From CALKZN01 sp050633785 (GTDB lineage Bacteria; Pseudomonadota; Gammaproteobacteria; Arenicellales; Arenicellaceae), in NCBI GenBank assembly GCA_050633785.1, contig JBOEHE010000046.1, forward strand, positions 62,001-126,000: DNA of 64,000 nt, read 5' to 3'. The notes beneath the pieces were generated by a model. It searched no databases. It saw only the letters and a program-made list of their open reading frames with translations, and was not told the DNA's origin. Below, piece by piece: positions 15,979-24,621 of the stretch; position 1 is the stretch's first letter, and every line of letters starts with the position of its first letter. The position numbers were made by a program, and so were the translations under genes.

Positions 15979-17233
15979 CCATACCTTGTGTCAATAAGTT
16001 CAAGTCGCTATCAGACATGATATAAGGCGGCATCACATAAACCAGTTTACCAAAAGGTCGAATCCACAGCCCCTGTTTAATAAACAATTTCTGTATCCGA
16101 ACCAGATCAACCGGTTTATCCAGTTCAATCACCCCAATTGCTCCGAGACAACGTACATCAGCCACACCGTTGATTGCCTTAGCGCTTTCCAAACCCTGAA
16201 CCAGACCCTTTTCGATGCGACTGACATCAGCCTGCCAATCATTGTCTTTAAGCAGACCAAGCGAAGCATCAGCCACCGCACAGGCTAGAGGATTTCCCAT
16301 AAAAGTAGGTCCATGCATAAAGCAACCAGCACCGCCACTGGAGATTATCTCAGCCACTGACGTTGTCGTTAAGGTGGCAGCCAATGTCATATACCCCCCA
16401 GTCAATGCCTTGCCTACACAGACTATATCCGCTACAACCCCGGCATGTTCACAAGCAAACAGTTTCCCTGAGCGCCCAAAACCCGTGGCTATCTCGTCTG
16501 CTATCAATAAAACATCATAATCAGAACATAACTGCCTTGCCTGCCGCAGGTAGTCTGGAGAGTAAAACCGCATACCCCCGGCCCCTTGCACAATCGGTTC
16601 AATGATCATTGCCGCTATGCTGTTGTGATTTTCCTCAAGCAAGGCTGCCAAAGAAACAATATCCTGTTCATTCCAACTTTGATAAAAACCAGTTTCAGGT
16701 GCTTCAGCAAAAAATTGTTGAGGCAGAATCCCACTGAATATTTCGTGCATGCCCGTGACTGGATCACACACCGACATCGCTCCCAGAGTGTCGCCATGAT
16801 AGCCATTGCGCACCGTAATCAGTTTGTTTTTGTGTTGTTTTCCCTGTGCATGCCAATATTGAACTGCCATTTTGATAGCCACTTCTACGGCAACTGAACC
16901 AGAGTCCGCGAGAAAGACTTTATCCAATTCAACAGGGGTAATTGCCAGCAATTTCTGACAAAGCCTGATTGCGGGTTCATGAGTCAAACCACCAAACATC
17001 ACATGCGACATGGTGTCAATCTGCTGGTGAGCAGCCTCATTAAGTGCCGGATGGTTATAACCATGAATAACAGACCACCATGAAGCCATGCCATCGATCA
17101 ATTCACGGCCATCCGTTAATTTCAGACGCACTTTATCAGCAGATTTAACCGCCAGCATCTGCGGAGGGTTTATCATGGAAGAATAAGGGTGCCAGATATG
17201 TTGCTGATCGAACTGGATTTGTTCAGGGGTCAT
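15944..17233 (-). CDS. bioA: Adenosylmethionine-8-amino-7-oxononanoate aminotransferase
   Basis: This 429-residue class III PLP aminotransferase converts KAPA to DAPA with SAM as amino donor. Blocks include HIWHPYSSM at the start, DGMASWWSVIHGYNHP, NGYHGDTLGAMSVCDP, LIADEIATGFGRSG and the PLP-lysine block CVGKALTGGYMTLAAT. It is convergent with bioD, unlike E. coli, where bioA is divergent from bioB. It is not obviously under promoter motif C; its own promoter would lie in 17234-17357. Confidence 0.97.
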   Translation of the reverse strand: MTPEQIQFDQQHIWHPYSSMINPPQMLAVKSADKVRLKLTDGRELIDGMASWWSVIHGYNHPALNEAAHQQIDTMSHVMFGGLTHEPAIRLCQKLLAITPVELDKVFLADSGSVAVEVAIKMAVQYWHAQGKQHKNKLITVRNGYHGDTLGAMSVCDPVTGMHEIFSGILPQQFFAEAPETGFYQSWNEQDIVSLAALLEENHNSIAAMIIEPIVQGAGGMRFYSPDYLRQARQLCSDYDVLLIADEIATGFGRSGKLFACEHAGVVADIVCVGKALTGGYMTLAATLTTTSVAEIISSGGAGCFMHGPTFMGNPLACAVADASLGLLKDNDWQADVSRIEKGLVQGLESAKAINGVADVRCLGAIGVIELDKPVDLVRIQKLFIKQGLWIRPFGKLVYVMPPYIMSDSDLNLLTQGMVSAVEEYLSSQ

Positions 17234-17357
17234 GATATTAATTCAAACGTTCAGTAAAAAATTTCTAGCCTATTACGCATCAGTATTGTCTCTCTCAGAG
17301 TCTGTAATAACACAAGAGAGGTTAAAGGAACAGCTGATAAAAATGGCTGGAGGGTAT

Positions 17358-18272
17358 TTATGTGGACTTAAATCCAGAAGTATATTGCATCCGACAGAAA
17401 TCAATGAACAACTTTACTTCTTGAGACATAGTCTGCCCTTTTAACCAGACCAAACCCGTATCCATAGTCGGGATATTTTCCAGAATTGGCCGTGTTTCGA
17501 TACGTTCACCATCCAAAGACCAGGGGCGATAGACCATATCGGATAAAACAGTGACTCCGGCGCCAATTGCAACCATATTCCGCACTGCTTCAACCGACTC
17601 AGTTTTAAAACCCACATTCGGCTTCAGCCCATGATCATTCCAATACGATATTGTGGTGTGCTCAGCCTCATCAATTAAAAGCTGGATGTAGTTCTCATTA
17701 ACAACGTCTTTCAATGACACCACATCATACTTGGTTAATGGATGACTGGCTGAAAGCCATAGGTTACGTGCTGATTTGAGCAATGAGATAGACTCCAACT
17801 CAGAGCTTTCTCGCGTATTTGAGGTCAGAATCAAGCCAACATCGATTTGACCTTTTTCCACTTTACTCTCAACGACAACACGGCTATGTTCATGAAATTC
17901 AACCTCAATATTAGGATAAGCTCGCCGAAATCCTTCAAACACATTCGACAAAAAATATCCGGACACGGTCACTGATGCCCCAATCACAATCTTGCCCTCG
18001 ATATCCTTGGATACCTGACGGAAGGAATTTTTTGCTTCGGCAACAACTGACAGAATTTTATTGGCTGATTGCAGAAAGCGATAACCTTCGCAGGTCAAAG
18101 TGACACCACTTCGACTCCTCTCCAACAGTTTGGTTCCCAGTATGCTCTCCAACTCCTGAACTGCACCGGTTACTGATGATGGTGATATATTAACATTCAG
18201 GGCAGCCTCTGTAATTTTTCCAGTTTCAGCAACGGATACAAAATACCTCAATTGTCTTAATGTAAATGACAT
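17358..18272 (-). CDS. LysR-family transcriptional regulator
   Basis: This 304-residue protein has an N-terminal winged helix (LRQLRYFVSVAETGKITEAA, then SPSSVTGAVQELESILGTKL) and a LysR substrate-binding domain from about residue 90. It lies upstream of bioA on the same strand and is divergent from the porin. It is one of two LysR regulators close to the four copies of the 41-bp motif, so it is a candidate for binding them. Its ligand is unknown. Confidence 0.93.
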   Translation of the reverse strand: MSFTLRQLRYFVSVAETGKITEAALNVNISPSSVTGAVQELESILGTKLLERSRSGVTLTCEGYRFLQSANKILSVVAEAKNSFRQVSKDIEGKIVIGASVTVSGYFLSNVFEGFRRAYPNIEVEFHEHSRVVVESKVEKGQIDVGLILTSNTRESSELESISLLKSARNLWLSASHPLTKYDVVSLKDVVNENYIQLLIDEAEHTTISYWNDHGLKPNVGFKTESVEAVRNMVAIGAGVTVLSDMVYRPWSLDGERIETRPILENIPTMDTGLVWLKGQTMSQEVKLFIDFCRMQYTSGFKST

Positions 18273-18922
18273 AATTTCTTTTAACCCGACGTATTCATAC
18301 TTACAAGCTTAGCCTATTTCAGATATTTGTGTGTTTTGCACATTCCTGACAGCAGAAGGAAATACACAGACTTTAACTCTTCCAACACAGAAACAAGCAA
18401 AAGCCATCCGTCAAAAGTGACCAGACCAAGCAATACACTAGAATGAATCCTAGCAAAACGGGCATTATAAAAACGTTTTCCTTTTCAATCTCAGGTTTGA
18501 CTCTGATCAAACATAAGTCTATTTGACCAAGCTGACGACAAACTTGATTTCGCGATTTCTGGCTTAATTTTCAACGGTAAAATTCTCTTTTATTTCCATC
18601 AATAATCAAAGCAATTCTCACCGCAGGTATCGACTTTTCACGGCATTACCTCTTTACCAACCAACACGGATAACCTCAACAAGTATAAGGGGTCAAAGCC
18701 ATTTATGTATCGTTTAAACTCAGTTCTTCTTGAGCTCCATTTTCGCTCTCTCGCTTAGTCAGGGAAACGATTAAACCGTTAAATAGAACATCTTAGAAAA
18801 TGATTTCTAATTCGAATTTATCAAATCCTGAAATCAATATTTGACGCTTTACTCACCATTTTATTAACAACACTATCCTCGCTTGAATCTTATAAGTAAA
18901 TGTACCGAGGAGAAGGTTTATT
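18273..18922. other. 650-bp intergenic region between LysR and porin genes
   Basis: This divergent control region is AT-rich. A TTGACG box at 18841-18846 followed by TATTAA is a plausible porin promoter, and GGAGAAGG just before 18923 is a strong ribosome site. A sequence near 18788-18830 shares ATTTTCTAAG and GATAAATT with the 41-bp motif, but its spacing is wrong. I see no gene here. Confidence 0.4.
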
Positions 18923-20092
18923 ATGAAAATACAGTTAAAAAACTCGCTGTTAATTGCAGCAATAGCAACCGCTATTTCACCAGCCCATGCAGTAGAACTT
19001 GATGCTGGTGATTGGAAGTTGAAATTCAATGGTTTTGTCAATGCACACTTGGTTTATGCCCAATGCGAAGACAACGGCGCTACTGTGGCTGGCAACGCTT
19101 TGTTGTGTACCGGTGACAATGCGACTTCCGTATCGAATGGTTATTCACCAGCCAGTTTCAGCCTGACTGCTGCCACCAATAGAGCCAATTATGACATTGC
19201 CGCCACACTGGCCATTGAGCCCGGCACCACAGACAACGCGGCCTTCAATGGTAATAAAGATGGCGAAGCGTTTCGTGCCTTCTTCACATTTGGTAATGCC
19301 AGCATGGGCACAATCAAAGTCGGCCGTGATTATGGCGTATTTGGCATTGATGCTATTTTTGCCGATATGACCGTTGGCGGCACTGGTGCACCGGCAGCCA
19401 TCAAAAGCCCGATCAACACTTCTTTAGGCGGTGCTGGATATGGTTATATTTTCGCTGATCGTTTATCTCAAATCACCTATTACACACCCACTAATGGAGT
19501 TTTCAGTGGCGCTATCGGTATCTTTCAACCGTTGGATTTAGTCTCTTTCGGTGGCAATGGTTTTGTTGGTGATTCTGGGTCAAAAACACCGGGAATTCAC
19601 GGTAAAATCGGCTTGCAGCTTGGCAAGGCAACTTCAATATCCAGCACATTTCTGCAACAGGATGTGAACAATGCAGAAGGTGCAGACTACACTGCCAGTG
19701 GTGTTGACTTGACAGCAAAAACCTCTTTTGGTGGCACCACATTGGTAGCGACAGCATTCAAAGCCGAAGGTCTTGGCTACTACGGATTATTGATTGATGC
19801 TGCTGATGCCACTGGCAACCCACGCGATAGCGATGGCTGGTATATTCAAGCTACTCAATCTTTTGGTTCAACAAAAATTGGTATTAACGTTGGTGAAAGC
19901 AGTGTCGATCTGGCTCCAAGTGATACCGCAACACAACTGAAAACAGAGCAAAAAACCACCTTAGGGGTTTATCACACCATGTCCAGTGGAGTAACACTGG
20001 TCACTGAAGTCTCTGATATCACAGCTGAAAATCATGCTGGCGCTGAAATTAGCAACAAGGCATTTAATATTGGCTTCTCATTAGGTTTCTAA
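18923..20092 (+). CDS. Outer-membrane porin (Gram-negative porin family)
   Basis: This 389-residue protein has a signal peptide cleaved after PAHA near residue 23, then a beta-rich sequence beginning DWKLKFNGFVNAHLVYA and ending with a terminal aromatic residue (GFSLGF), the usual signal for insertion by the BAM complex. Blocks such as GTIKVGRDYGVFG fit a trimeric general porin. Two cysteines near residues 36-50 may form a loop disulfide. It stands alone, followed by a strong terminator, and could provide outer-membrane entry for the substrate of the adjacent importers (inference). Confidence 0.9.
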   Translation: MKIQLKNSLLIAAIATAISPAHAVELDAGDWKLKFNGFVNAHLVYAQCEDNGATVAGNALLCTGDNATSVSNGYSPASFSLTAATNRANYDIAATLAIEPGTTDNAAFNGNKDGEAFRAFFTFGNASMGTIKVGRDYGVFGIDAIFADMTVGGTGAPAAIKSPINTSLGGAGYGYIFADRLSQITYYTPTNGVFSGAIGIFQPLDLVSFGGNGFVGDSGSKTPGIHGKIGLQLGKATSISSTFLQQDVNNAEGADYTASGVDLTAKTSFGGTTLVATAFKAEGLGYYGLLIDAADATGNPRDSDGWYIQATQSFGSTKIGINVGESSVDLAPSDTATQLKTEQKTTLGVYHTMSSGVTLVTEVSDITAENHAGAEISNKAFNIGFSLGF

Positions 20093-20120
20093 ACCTGAAT
20101 TGCCATTCTTTCTCTATATT

Positions 20121-20148
20121 GGCCGGGCTTTTGCCCGGTCTTTTTTTG
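20121..20148 (+). terminator. Rho-independent terminator after the porin gene
   Basis: GGCCGGGC, a short T-rich loop, then GCCCGGTC and a run of seven T residues lie 28 bp after the porin stop. This is a textbook intrinsic terminator. Confidence 0.9.
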
Positions 20149-20215
20149 GATGCTCTCAAACTAACCCTCTCAGTTAATTCGTTTATTCATCGAAGAATTA
20201 TTGACAAATTACATT

Positions 20216-20279
20216 CGAAAAAAACAAATTAACGAATCAAAAAATAGAAATTTATCTATCAAAATAGCCAGTATAGACT
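20216..20279 (+). promoter_or_regulatory. Promoter with shared 41-bp motif, copy D
   Basis: Positions 20216-20256 hold copy D, beginning CGAAAAAAACAAATTAACG and ending AAATAGAAATTTATC. The hexamer TAGACT at 20274-20279 lies 17 bp beyond the motif, as in copies A and B. A start point near 20286 gives the TRAP-type binding protein gene a leader of about 115 nt before ATG 20401. The orientation relative to the gene is the same as in the other copies. Confidence 0.68.
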
Positions 20280-20400
20280 GTTTCATGTGAAGCCTTTTAT
20301 CCGGCGGCGACACATTAACCGGACAACAACAACTATAACCGCCAACAGTAAATGTCAGATAAAAGCACTTACCTATGATTGGCCCGGAGCAGTTACTATT

Positions 20401-21471
20401 ATGAAAAATCTATTACTTTTATCACTCCTGATTTCTTTGCTCAGTGTGTGGACTTCCCCAACTATGGCCGCTAAAAAGATCTATAAATGGCGCATTGCCG
20501 ATAGCTGGCCGAAAGATTTCCCCCTATTTGGTGATGCAGTATTGAAAATGATCAACAATGCCAAAACCTTATCCAATGGCAGATTGCTGATTACTTCTGA
20601 GAGTGCAGAAATGCACAATCGCCCATTGGAAATTTTTAACATGGTTAAGTCCAATGAGTATGAAATGGGACATACTGCATCCTATTACTGGAAGGATCTG
20701 GATGTTAACACCTTGTTTTTTTCCACCTTGCCCCTGGGTATGATCACTCCTGAACAGCAGGCCTGGTTTTACTATGGCGGTGGAATGGAGCTGATGAAGA
20801 AAGTCTATGACAAGCATGGTCTGCTGTCTTTTCCCGGTGGCAATACCGGCAACCAGATGGGTGGTTGGTTTCGCAAAGAAATAAAATCCATAGCCGACCT
20901 CAAAGGCGTCAAAATGCGCATTACAGGTCTGGCCAGTGATGTTATTAAGACACTTGGGGTGCAAACAATTAACATACCCGCATTCGAGCTTTATGAAGCA
21001 CTTGAATCTGGAAGAATAGATGCTCTGGAATGGGTCGGCCCCTCTTTGGATTTGAGTATGGGGTTTCATAAAATTGCGCCCTATTACTATACCGGCTGGC
21101 AGGAACCCGCCACCGAGTTACAGTTTATCGTCAACCCTGAAGCCTATAATAAACTTCCTAAGGATTTGCAGGCTGTGCTCAAAGCCTCGATGAAACTGGC
21201 TGCCCAGGATACCTACTTCGAAATGTACCATGCCAGCATTGTCAATTTAGACAGAATGCGAGCCAAGTTTCCCAGCATAAAAATACGCTCATTCCCCAAT
21301 GAAGTGATAAGAGCCCTGAGTCGAGAAACGTCTAGACAACTTGAACAATTAACCCACAGAGGCAATCCATTAACCCGGGAAATCGTTGATTCAATCAGCA
21401 GTTATAAATCCAAAGCCCGAGTCTGGACCCGCATCTCTGATCAAGCCTACTTGAACAATTCAGGTCTTTAG
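20401..21471 (+). CDS. Orphan TRAP-type substrate-binding protein (DctP/TakP-like)
   Basis: This 356-residue exported protein belongs to the DctP-type TRAP receptors. A signal peptide ends near MAA at residue 23; the mature part begins YKWRIADSWPKDFPLFG and contains GNTGNQMGGWFRKEIKSIAD and the family acid-binding region MRITGLASDVIKTLGVQ. The longer frame from GTG 20287 adds 38 residues that spoil the signal peptide, so I use ATG 20401. No DctQ or DctM gene lies nearby; the next gene is a LysR regulator 31 bp on. A close paralogue lies at 58396-59457. It may share membrane subunits elsewhere or act in sensing. Confidence 0.87.
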   Translation: MKNLLLLSLLISLLSVWTSPTMAAKKIYKWRIADSWPKDFPLFGDAVLKMINNAKTLSNGRLLITSESAEMHNRPLEIFNMVKSNEYEMGHTASYYWKDLDVNTLFFSTLPLGMITPEQQAWFYYGGGMELMKKVYDKHGLLSFPGGNTGNQMGGWFRKEIKSIADLKGVKMRITGLASDVIKTLGVQTINIPAFELYEALESGRIDALEWVGPSLDLSMGFHKIAPYYYTGWQEPATELQFIVNPEAYNKLPKDLQAVLKASMKLAAQDTYFEMYHASIVNLDRMRAKFPSIKIRSFPNEVIRALSRETSRQLEQLTHRGNPLTREIVDSISSYKSKARVWTRISDQAYLNNSGL

Positions 21472-21502
21472 TTTAATAAGGGTCCTGCAGCGAAAACCTG
21501 TT

Positions 21503-22444
21503 ATGACAAAAACACTGATTCCCACTCTAGGCCAAACTGGTGATTATGAAATACGATTGTTGAAAGTGTTTAATTCAGTCGTTGAATGCGGCGGATTTTC
21601 CGCCGCAGAAACTGAACTGAATATCGGACGTTCCACCATCAGCATCCACATCAAAAACCTTGAACAAAGGGTGGGTTTGAAGCTCTGCGAACGCGGTCGT
21701 TCCGGCTTTACCTTAACCGATGATGGACTGTTCATCTATAGAGCACAGAAAGAACTGTTTTCATCATTGGAAGAATTCCGAGCCAAAGTCAATGCCTTGC
21801 ATGTCCAGTTGACGGGGGAACTGAAAATAGTCACCTCTGACACGATCACAATTGATCGAAGATCCAAACTGCAAGCGGCTATAGCGCAATTTTCGGATCA
21901 GGCTCCGCAAGTGCATATCCTGCTCGATGTAGCCCCCATGGCAGACATTGAACGAATGATCCTAAAAGGCGAAGCCGATATTGGTTTCACCCCCTATCAC
22001 CGGCAATTCGAAGCTATCAAATACACCCATCTTTATGAAGAAGAGTGCCACCTGTATTGCGCCAAATCACACCCCTTGTTTGCTATCAATGACCCCATTC
22101 TTATTGAAAAAAAGTTGCCAGAACACAAAATAGTGCATGCCGGAATCAACACCAACAATGAAGTCAGAGAGCAGCTTGTTGGCCTGAAAAAGTTCGCTGT
22201 GGCCTATTTCTACGAGGCCAGACTCTCCATGGTCCTGTCAGGGAAATATCTTGGTTTCATGCCTGACACCTTCGTTTCCAACTGGGTCAAGAATCAGGAT
22301 TTGAAAGCCTTATTACCCTCAAAAAAATACTACAGTCTCTCAGTAGCCGCCATCATCAACCCACATAAAGGTGTGGATAGAGCGCGGGATTTGTTTATTG
22401 GCATTTTATCCAATCATCTCAAAGAGGAAGTTTTGTCGATATAG
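21503..22444 (+). CDS. LysR-family transcriptional regulator
   Basis: This 313-residue regulator has an N-terminal helix-turn-helix (LKVFNSVVECGGFSAAETEL, then GRSTISIHIKNLEQRVGLKL) and a LysR effector domain. It follows the orphan TRAP-type receptor by 31 bp and is probably co-transcribed with it from promoter motif D. Because LysR regulators often control their own operon, it is my preferred candidate for the protein that binds the 41-bp motif. This is inference. Confidence 0.93.
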   Translation: MTKTLIPTLGQTGDYEIRLLKVFNSVVECGGFSAAETELNIGRSTISIHIKNLEQRVGLKLCERGRSGFTLTDDGLFIYRAQKELFSSLEEFRAKVNALHVQLTGELKIVTSDTITIDRRSKLQAAIAQFSDQAPQVHILLDVAPMADIERMILKGEADIGFTPYHRQFEAIKYTHLYEEECHLYCAKSHPLFAINDPILIEKKLPEHKIVHAGINTNNEVREQLVGLKKFAVAYFYEARLSMVLSGKYLGFMPDTFVSNWVKNQDLKALLPSKKYYSLSVAAIINPHKGVDRARDLFIGILSNHLKEEVLSI

Positions 22445-22628
22445 TTTTCTGTTTATCCAGTCAGATTAGAAGGAACCCTCACAGGAAAGTATGCATCATT
22501 AGACTTGAAACAACAGAATGAACTTCAATTCGAACTCTATCAACTTAAGAATATGTATAAGATGTATGTTGGCATTCGTATAGAGAACATACGATCAAGA
22601 GTTTATGAAGAGGTGTTGGTTTACCATA

Positions 22629-22663
22629 TAACGATCCATTATCACCGGGATAATGGATCGTTA
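22629..22663. terminator. Strong hairpin between convergent genes
   Basis: A 15-bp perfect stem (TAACGATCCATTATC with its inverted partner) and a 5-nt loop lie between the LysR stop at 22444 and the stop of the convergent small gene at 22679. No long T tract follows on either side, so it could be a weak bidirectional terminator or an RNA-stabilising element. Confidence 0.5.
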
Positions 22664-22678
22664 CACTTTAAATGGTTA

Positions 22679-23017
22679 TTAACGTTCAATTACCTTAATA
22701 ACGGTTAAACCCAACTGTCGTACAACCTCGCCTAATGTCACATTTTTCAGTTCCAGAGTTGCCGATGTATCGACACTGGATGCAGGAATCAAAACATCTT
22801 CCTCGATGGCCGCATTTAACAGCACTGCAGCCTTAACCAGACTCAGATTGTTCATACTGACATTAATTCGATCATTTGAACCCAGCGGTTTACTCCATGG
22901 CTTAATGGCACGTGACGCATCGTCACATACACATTCACAGTCGCTTCCAGAGCCTATACAGCCGCAGCCTGTTTCACAAGTAATCGAACATTCCCCAGCA
23001 TTGCATGTATGTGTCAT
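22679..23017 (-). CDS. Small cysteine-rich protein with STN-like C-terminal domain
   Basis: I do not recognise a named family. The 112-residue protein has eight cysteines in its first 31 residues (positions 5, 10, 14, 18, 20, 27, 29 and 31), giving a metallothionein-like look. From about residue 50 to the end it resembles the short secretin/TonB N-terminal (STN) domain: VSMNNLSLVKAAVLLNAAI followed by ATLELKNVTLGEVVRQLGL. No signal peptide is visible. A GAGGAT ribosome site precedes ATG 23017. It is followed by a strong hairpin and lies near an MFS transporter gene. Metal binding is inference. Confidence 0.65.
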   Translation of the reverse strand: MTHTCNAGECSITCETGCGCIGSGSDCECVCDDASRAIKPWSKPLGSNDRINVSMNNLSLVKAAVLLNAAIEEDVLIPASSVDTSATLELKNVTLGEVVRQLGLTVIKVIER

Positions 23018-23313
23018 TTCAATATCCTCTTTTTGATAGTTAAATTGCTAAAAATAAAATAATAGACTTGATCAAGTAGCTTTATTTTAAATAGACGTAT
23101 CGATATAACACCTACTCAGAAGGGCAGGTATTTGGCTATTTAGCACAGCCCCAGCGACATAGATTTTGTGGACATTTGAAATGTTTGATGAGCAGGCGCA
23201 GCACTAAAAAGTAATATGACGCTTCAATATAAGTTTATTTTCAACAGTTCGTATGCAGGAACTTGAACTCAAACTGACTTGCCAAATTCAAGTGCTATGT
23301 AATGTAAGACACC

Positions 23314-24468
23314 TCAACGCAAGCGTTGATCCGTTATATAAACAATAACCGTAGACATCACTGCTATGATACTGGCGATGGCCAATGCTGGGGCGTAGTA
23401 ACCAGTTTGGTCAAATAATTGTCCAGCACTCCAGGGTCCAGCCAGACCGGCAAAACCCCAAGCAGTGAATACCCGTCCATAAATTTTGGGACCCGATTCA
23501 TCACCAAAATACACCGAAATGGTATAAGGGTAGACGGCGATAAGAGCGCCATAAGCGAATCCGATTAATGATAAAACTACAATGGCAATTGTGGGCTGGC
23601 TTATAAATACCAGCACTCCAAGAAATACAGCAGAAAACAAGGGTAAACCCAGCAGATAAGCACGCATATTTTCCCGAGTAATCACCCAGCCAATATAAAA
23701 CCCACCCATTGCGCTGCCAATGCCAATAAACACTGAACCCCATATCGCCTGACTATATTGACCACCCAACGTTTGCACAATTCCAGCAGCATGTCCAATA
23801 GCCATTAACCCCGCGAAAACACTGCATCCGTAGGCTAACCAAAGTAGCACTACTGTAGAAGGTGTCACAACTTCCTTTTTCTCAAGTATTGAGTCAGGCG
23901 ATGTATAACTTACGCCACAAGCCTTCATCATGCCCCCGGAAATGACACCGCATATAATAATGATCACCGCCATCACTATAAAAGCATAGCCAAGTGAGTG
24001 TTCCTCCACCAGCAATGCAAGAATGAGAGAGAATATTACGGAACCTACGGCATAGGCTGCTGTTACAGCCGCCATTGCGAATCCTTTTGAGTCCGACAAT
24101 GCCCTGCCTACCAATTGCAATACGTAGCCATAAGCAAAGCCATTAGTGATTCCGAATAAAAGACTATAACCCCAAAATAGCGTCCACCAATTTGTAGCCT
24201 GCGCAGAAACAATCAAACCAGTACCAGCACCCAGACAAGCAAGAATAATCATGATCGCAGGCCTGATTCGTCCATAAACCAAATAGCCAAACAAAACAGA
24301 AACTGTGAGGAATATCAATGCAAAAGAATAGATCAGGCTGATCTTGGCTCTAGGGGCTTGCAACAGAGTTTCCAACGGGACAAGAAAAACAGAAAAAGCG
24401 TGTATCGACCCAGTTACAAATGTAACCAGCATAGCCGCGAATAGAATTGTCCGTTGCCGGTTTTGCAA
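23314..24468 (-). CDS. MFS transporter, oxalate/formate antiporter (OFA) type
   Basis: This 384-residue inner-membrane protein has about twelve hydrophobic segments and the layout of the OFA family of the major facilitator superfamily: GSIHAFSVFLVPLETLL in the first segment, GFAYGYVLQLVGRALSD in the middle and YGRVFTAWGFAGLAGPWSAG near the end. OFA members exchange small carboxylates; the substrate here is unknown. It is downstream of the diiron and hydrolase-ACP genes on the same strand, with a 153-bp gap. The 296-bp interval 23018-23313 upstream of the small Cys-rich gene shows no gene. Confidence 0.85.
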   Translation of the reverse strand: MQNRQRTILFAAMLVTFVTGSIHAFSVFLVPLETLLQAPRAKISLIYSFALIFLTVSVLFGYLVYGRIRPAIMIILACLGAGTGLIVSAQATNWWTLFWGYSLLFGITNGFAYGYVLQLVGRALSDSKGFAMAAVTAAYAVGSVIFSLILALLVEEHSLGYAFIVMAVIIIICGVISGGMMKACGVSYTSPDSILEKKEVVTPSTVVLLWLAYGCSVFAGLMAIGHAAGIVQTLGGQYSQAIWGSVFIGIGSAMGGFYIGWVITRENMRAYLLGLPLFSAVFLGVLVFISQPTIAIVVLSLIGFAYGALIAVYPYTISVYFGDESGPKIYGRVFTAWGFAGLAGPWSAGQLFDQTGYYAPALAIASIIAVMSTVIVYITDQRLR

Positions 24469-24621
24469 TTTACTGGCGAGTATTTGTCCTATTCATGGAT
24501 AAACCGTAACAGAGGCTCCCTACCCTTTCAATCCTTTTTAAGGTGAAGTGAATCACTGAGGCAAGCCAGTTTGGCTATTCCTCAATCCAAACACCCATGC
24601 TATTTTATTCTGTCAATTCTA

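Noticed and set aside
17232..17444. A 70-codon plus-strand frame between bioA and LysR
   Set aside because: It overlaps the end of the LysR gene and has no ribosome site or recognisable features.
18788..18830. A fifth copy of the 41-bp motif before the porin
   Set aside because: It shares GATAAATT and ATTTTCTAAG, but the halves are not at the right distance and the CGGAAAAACAG end is missing.
22505..22708. A 67-codon plus-strand frame
   Set aside because: It runs through the strong hairpin at 22629-22663 and overlaps the end of the convergent gene.
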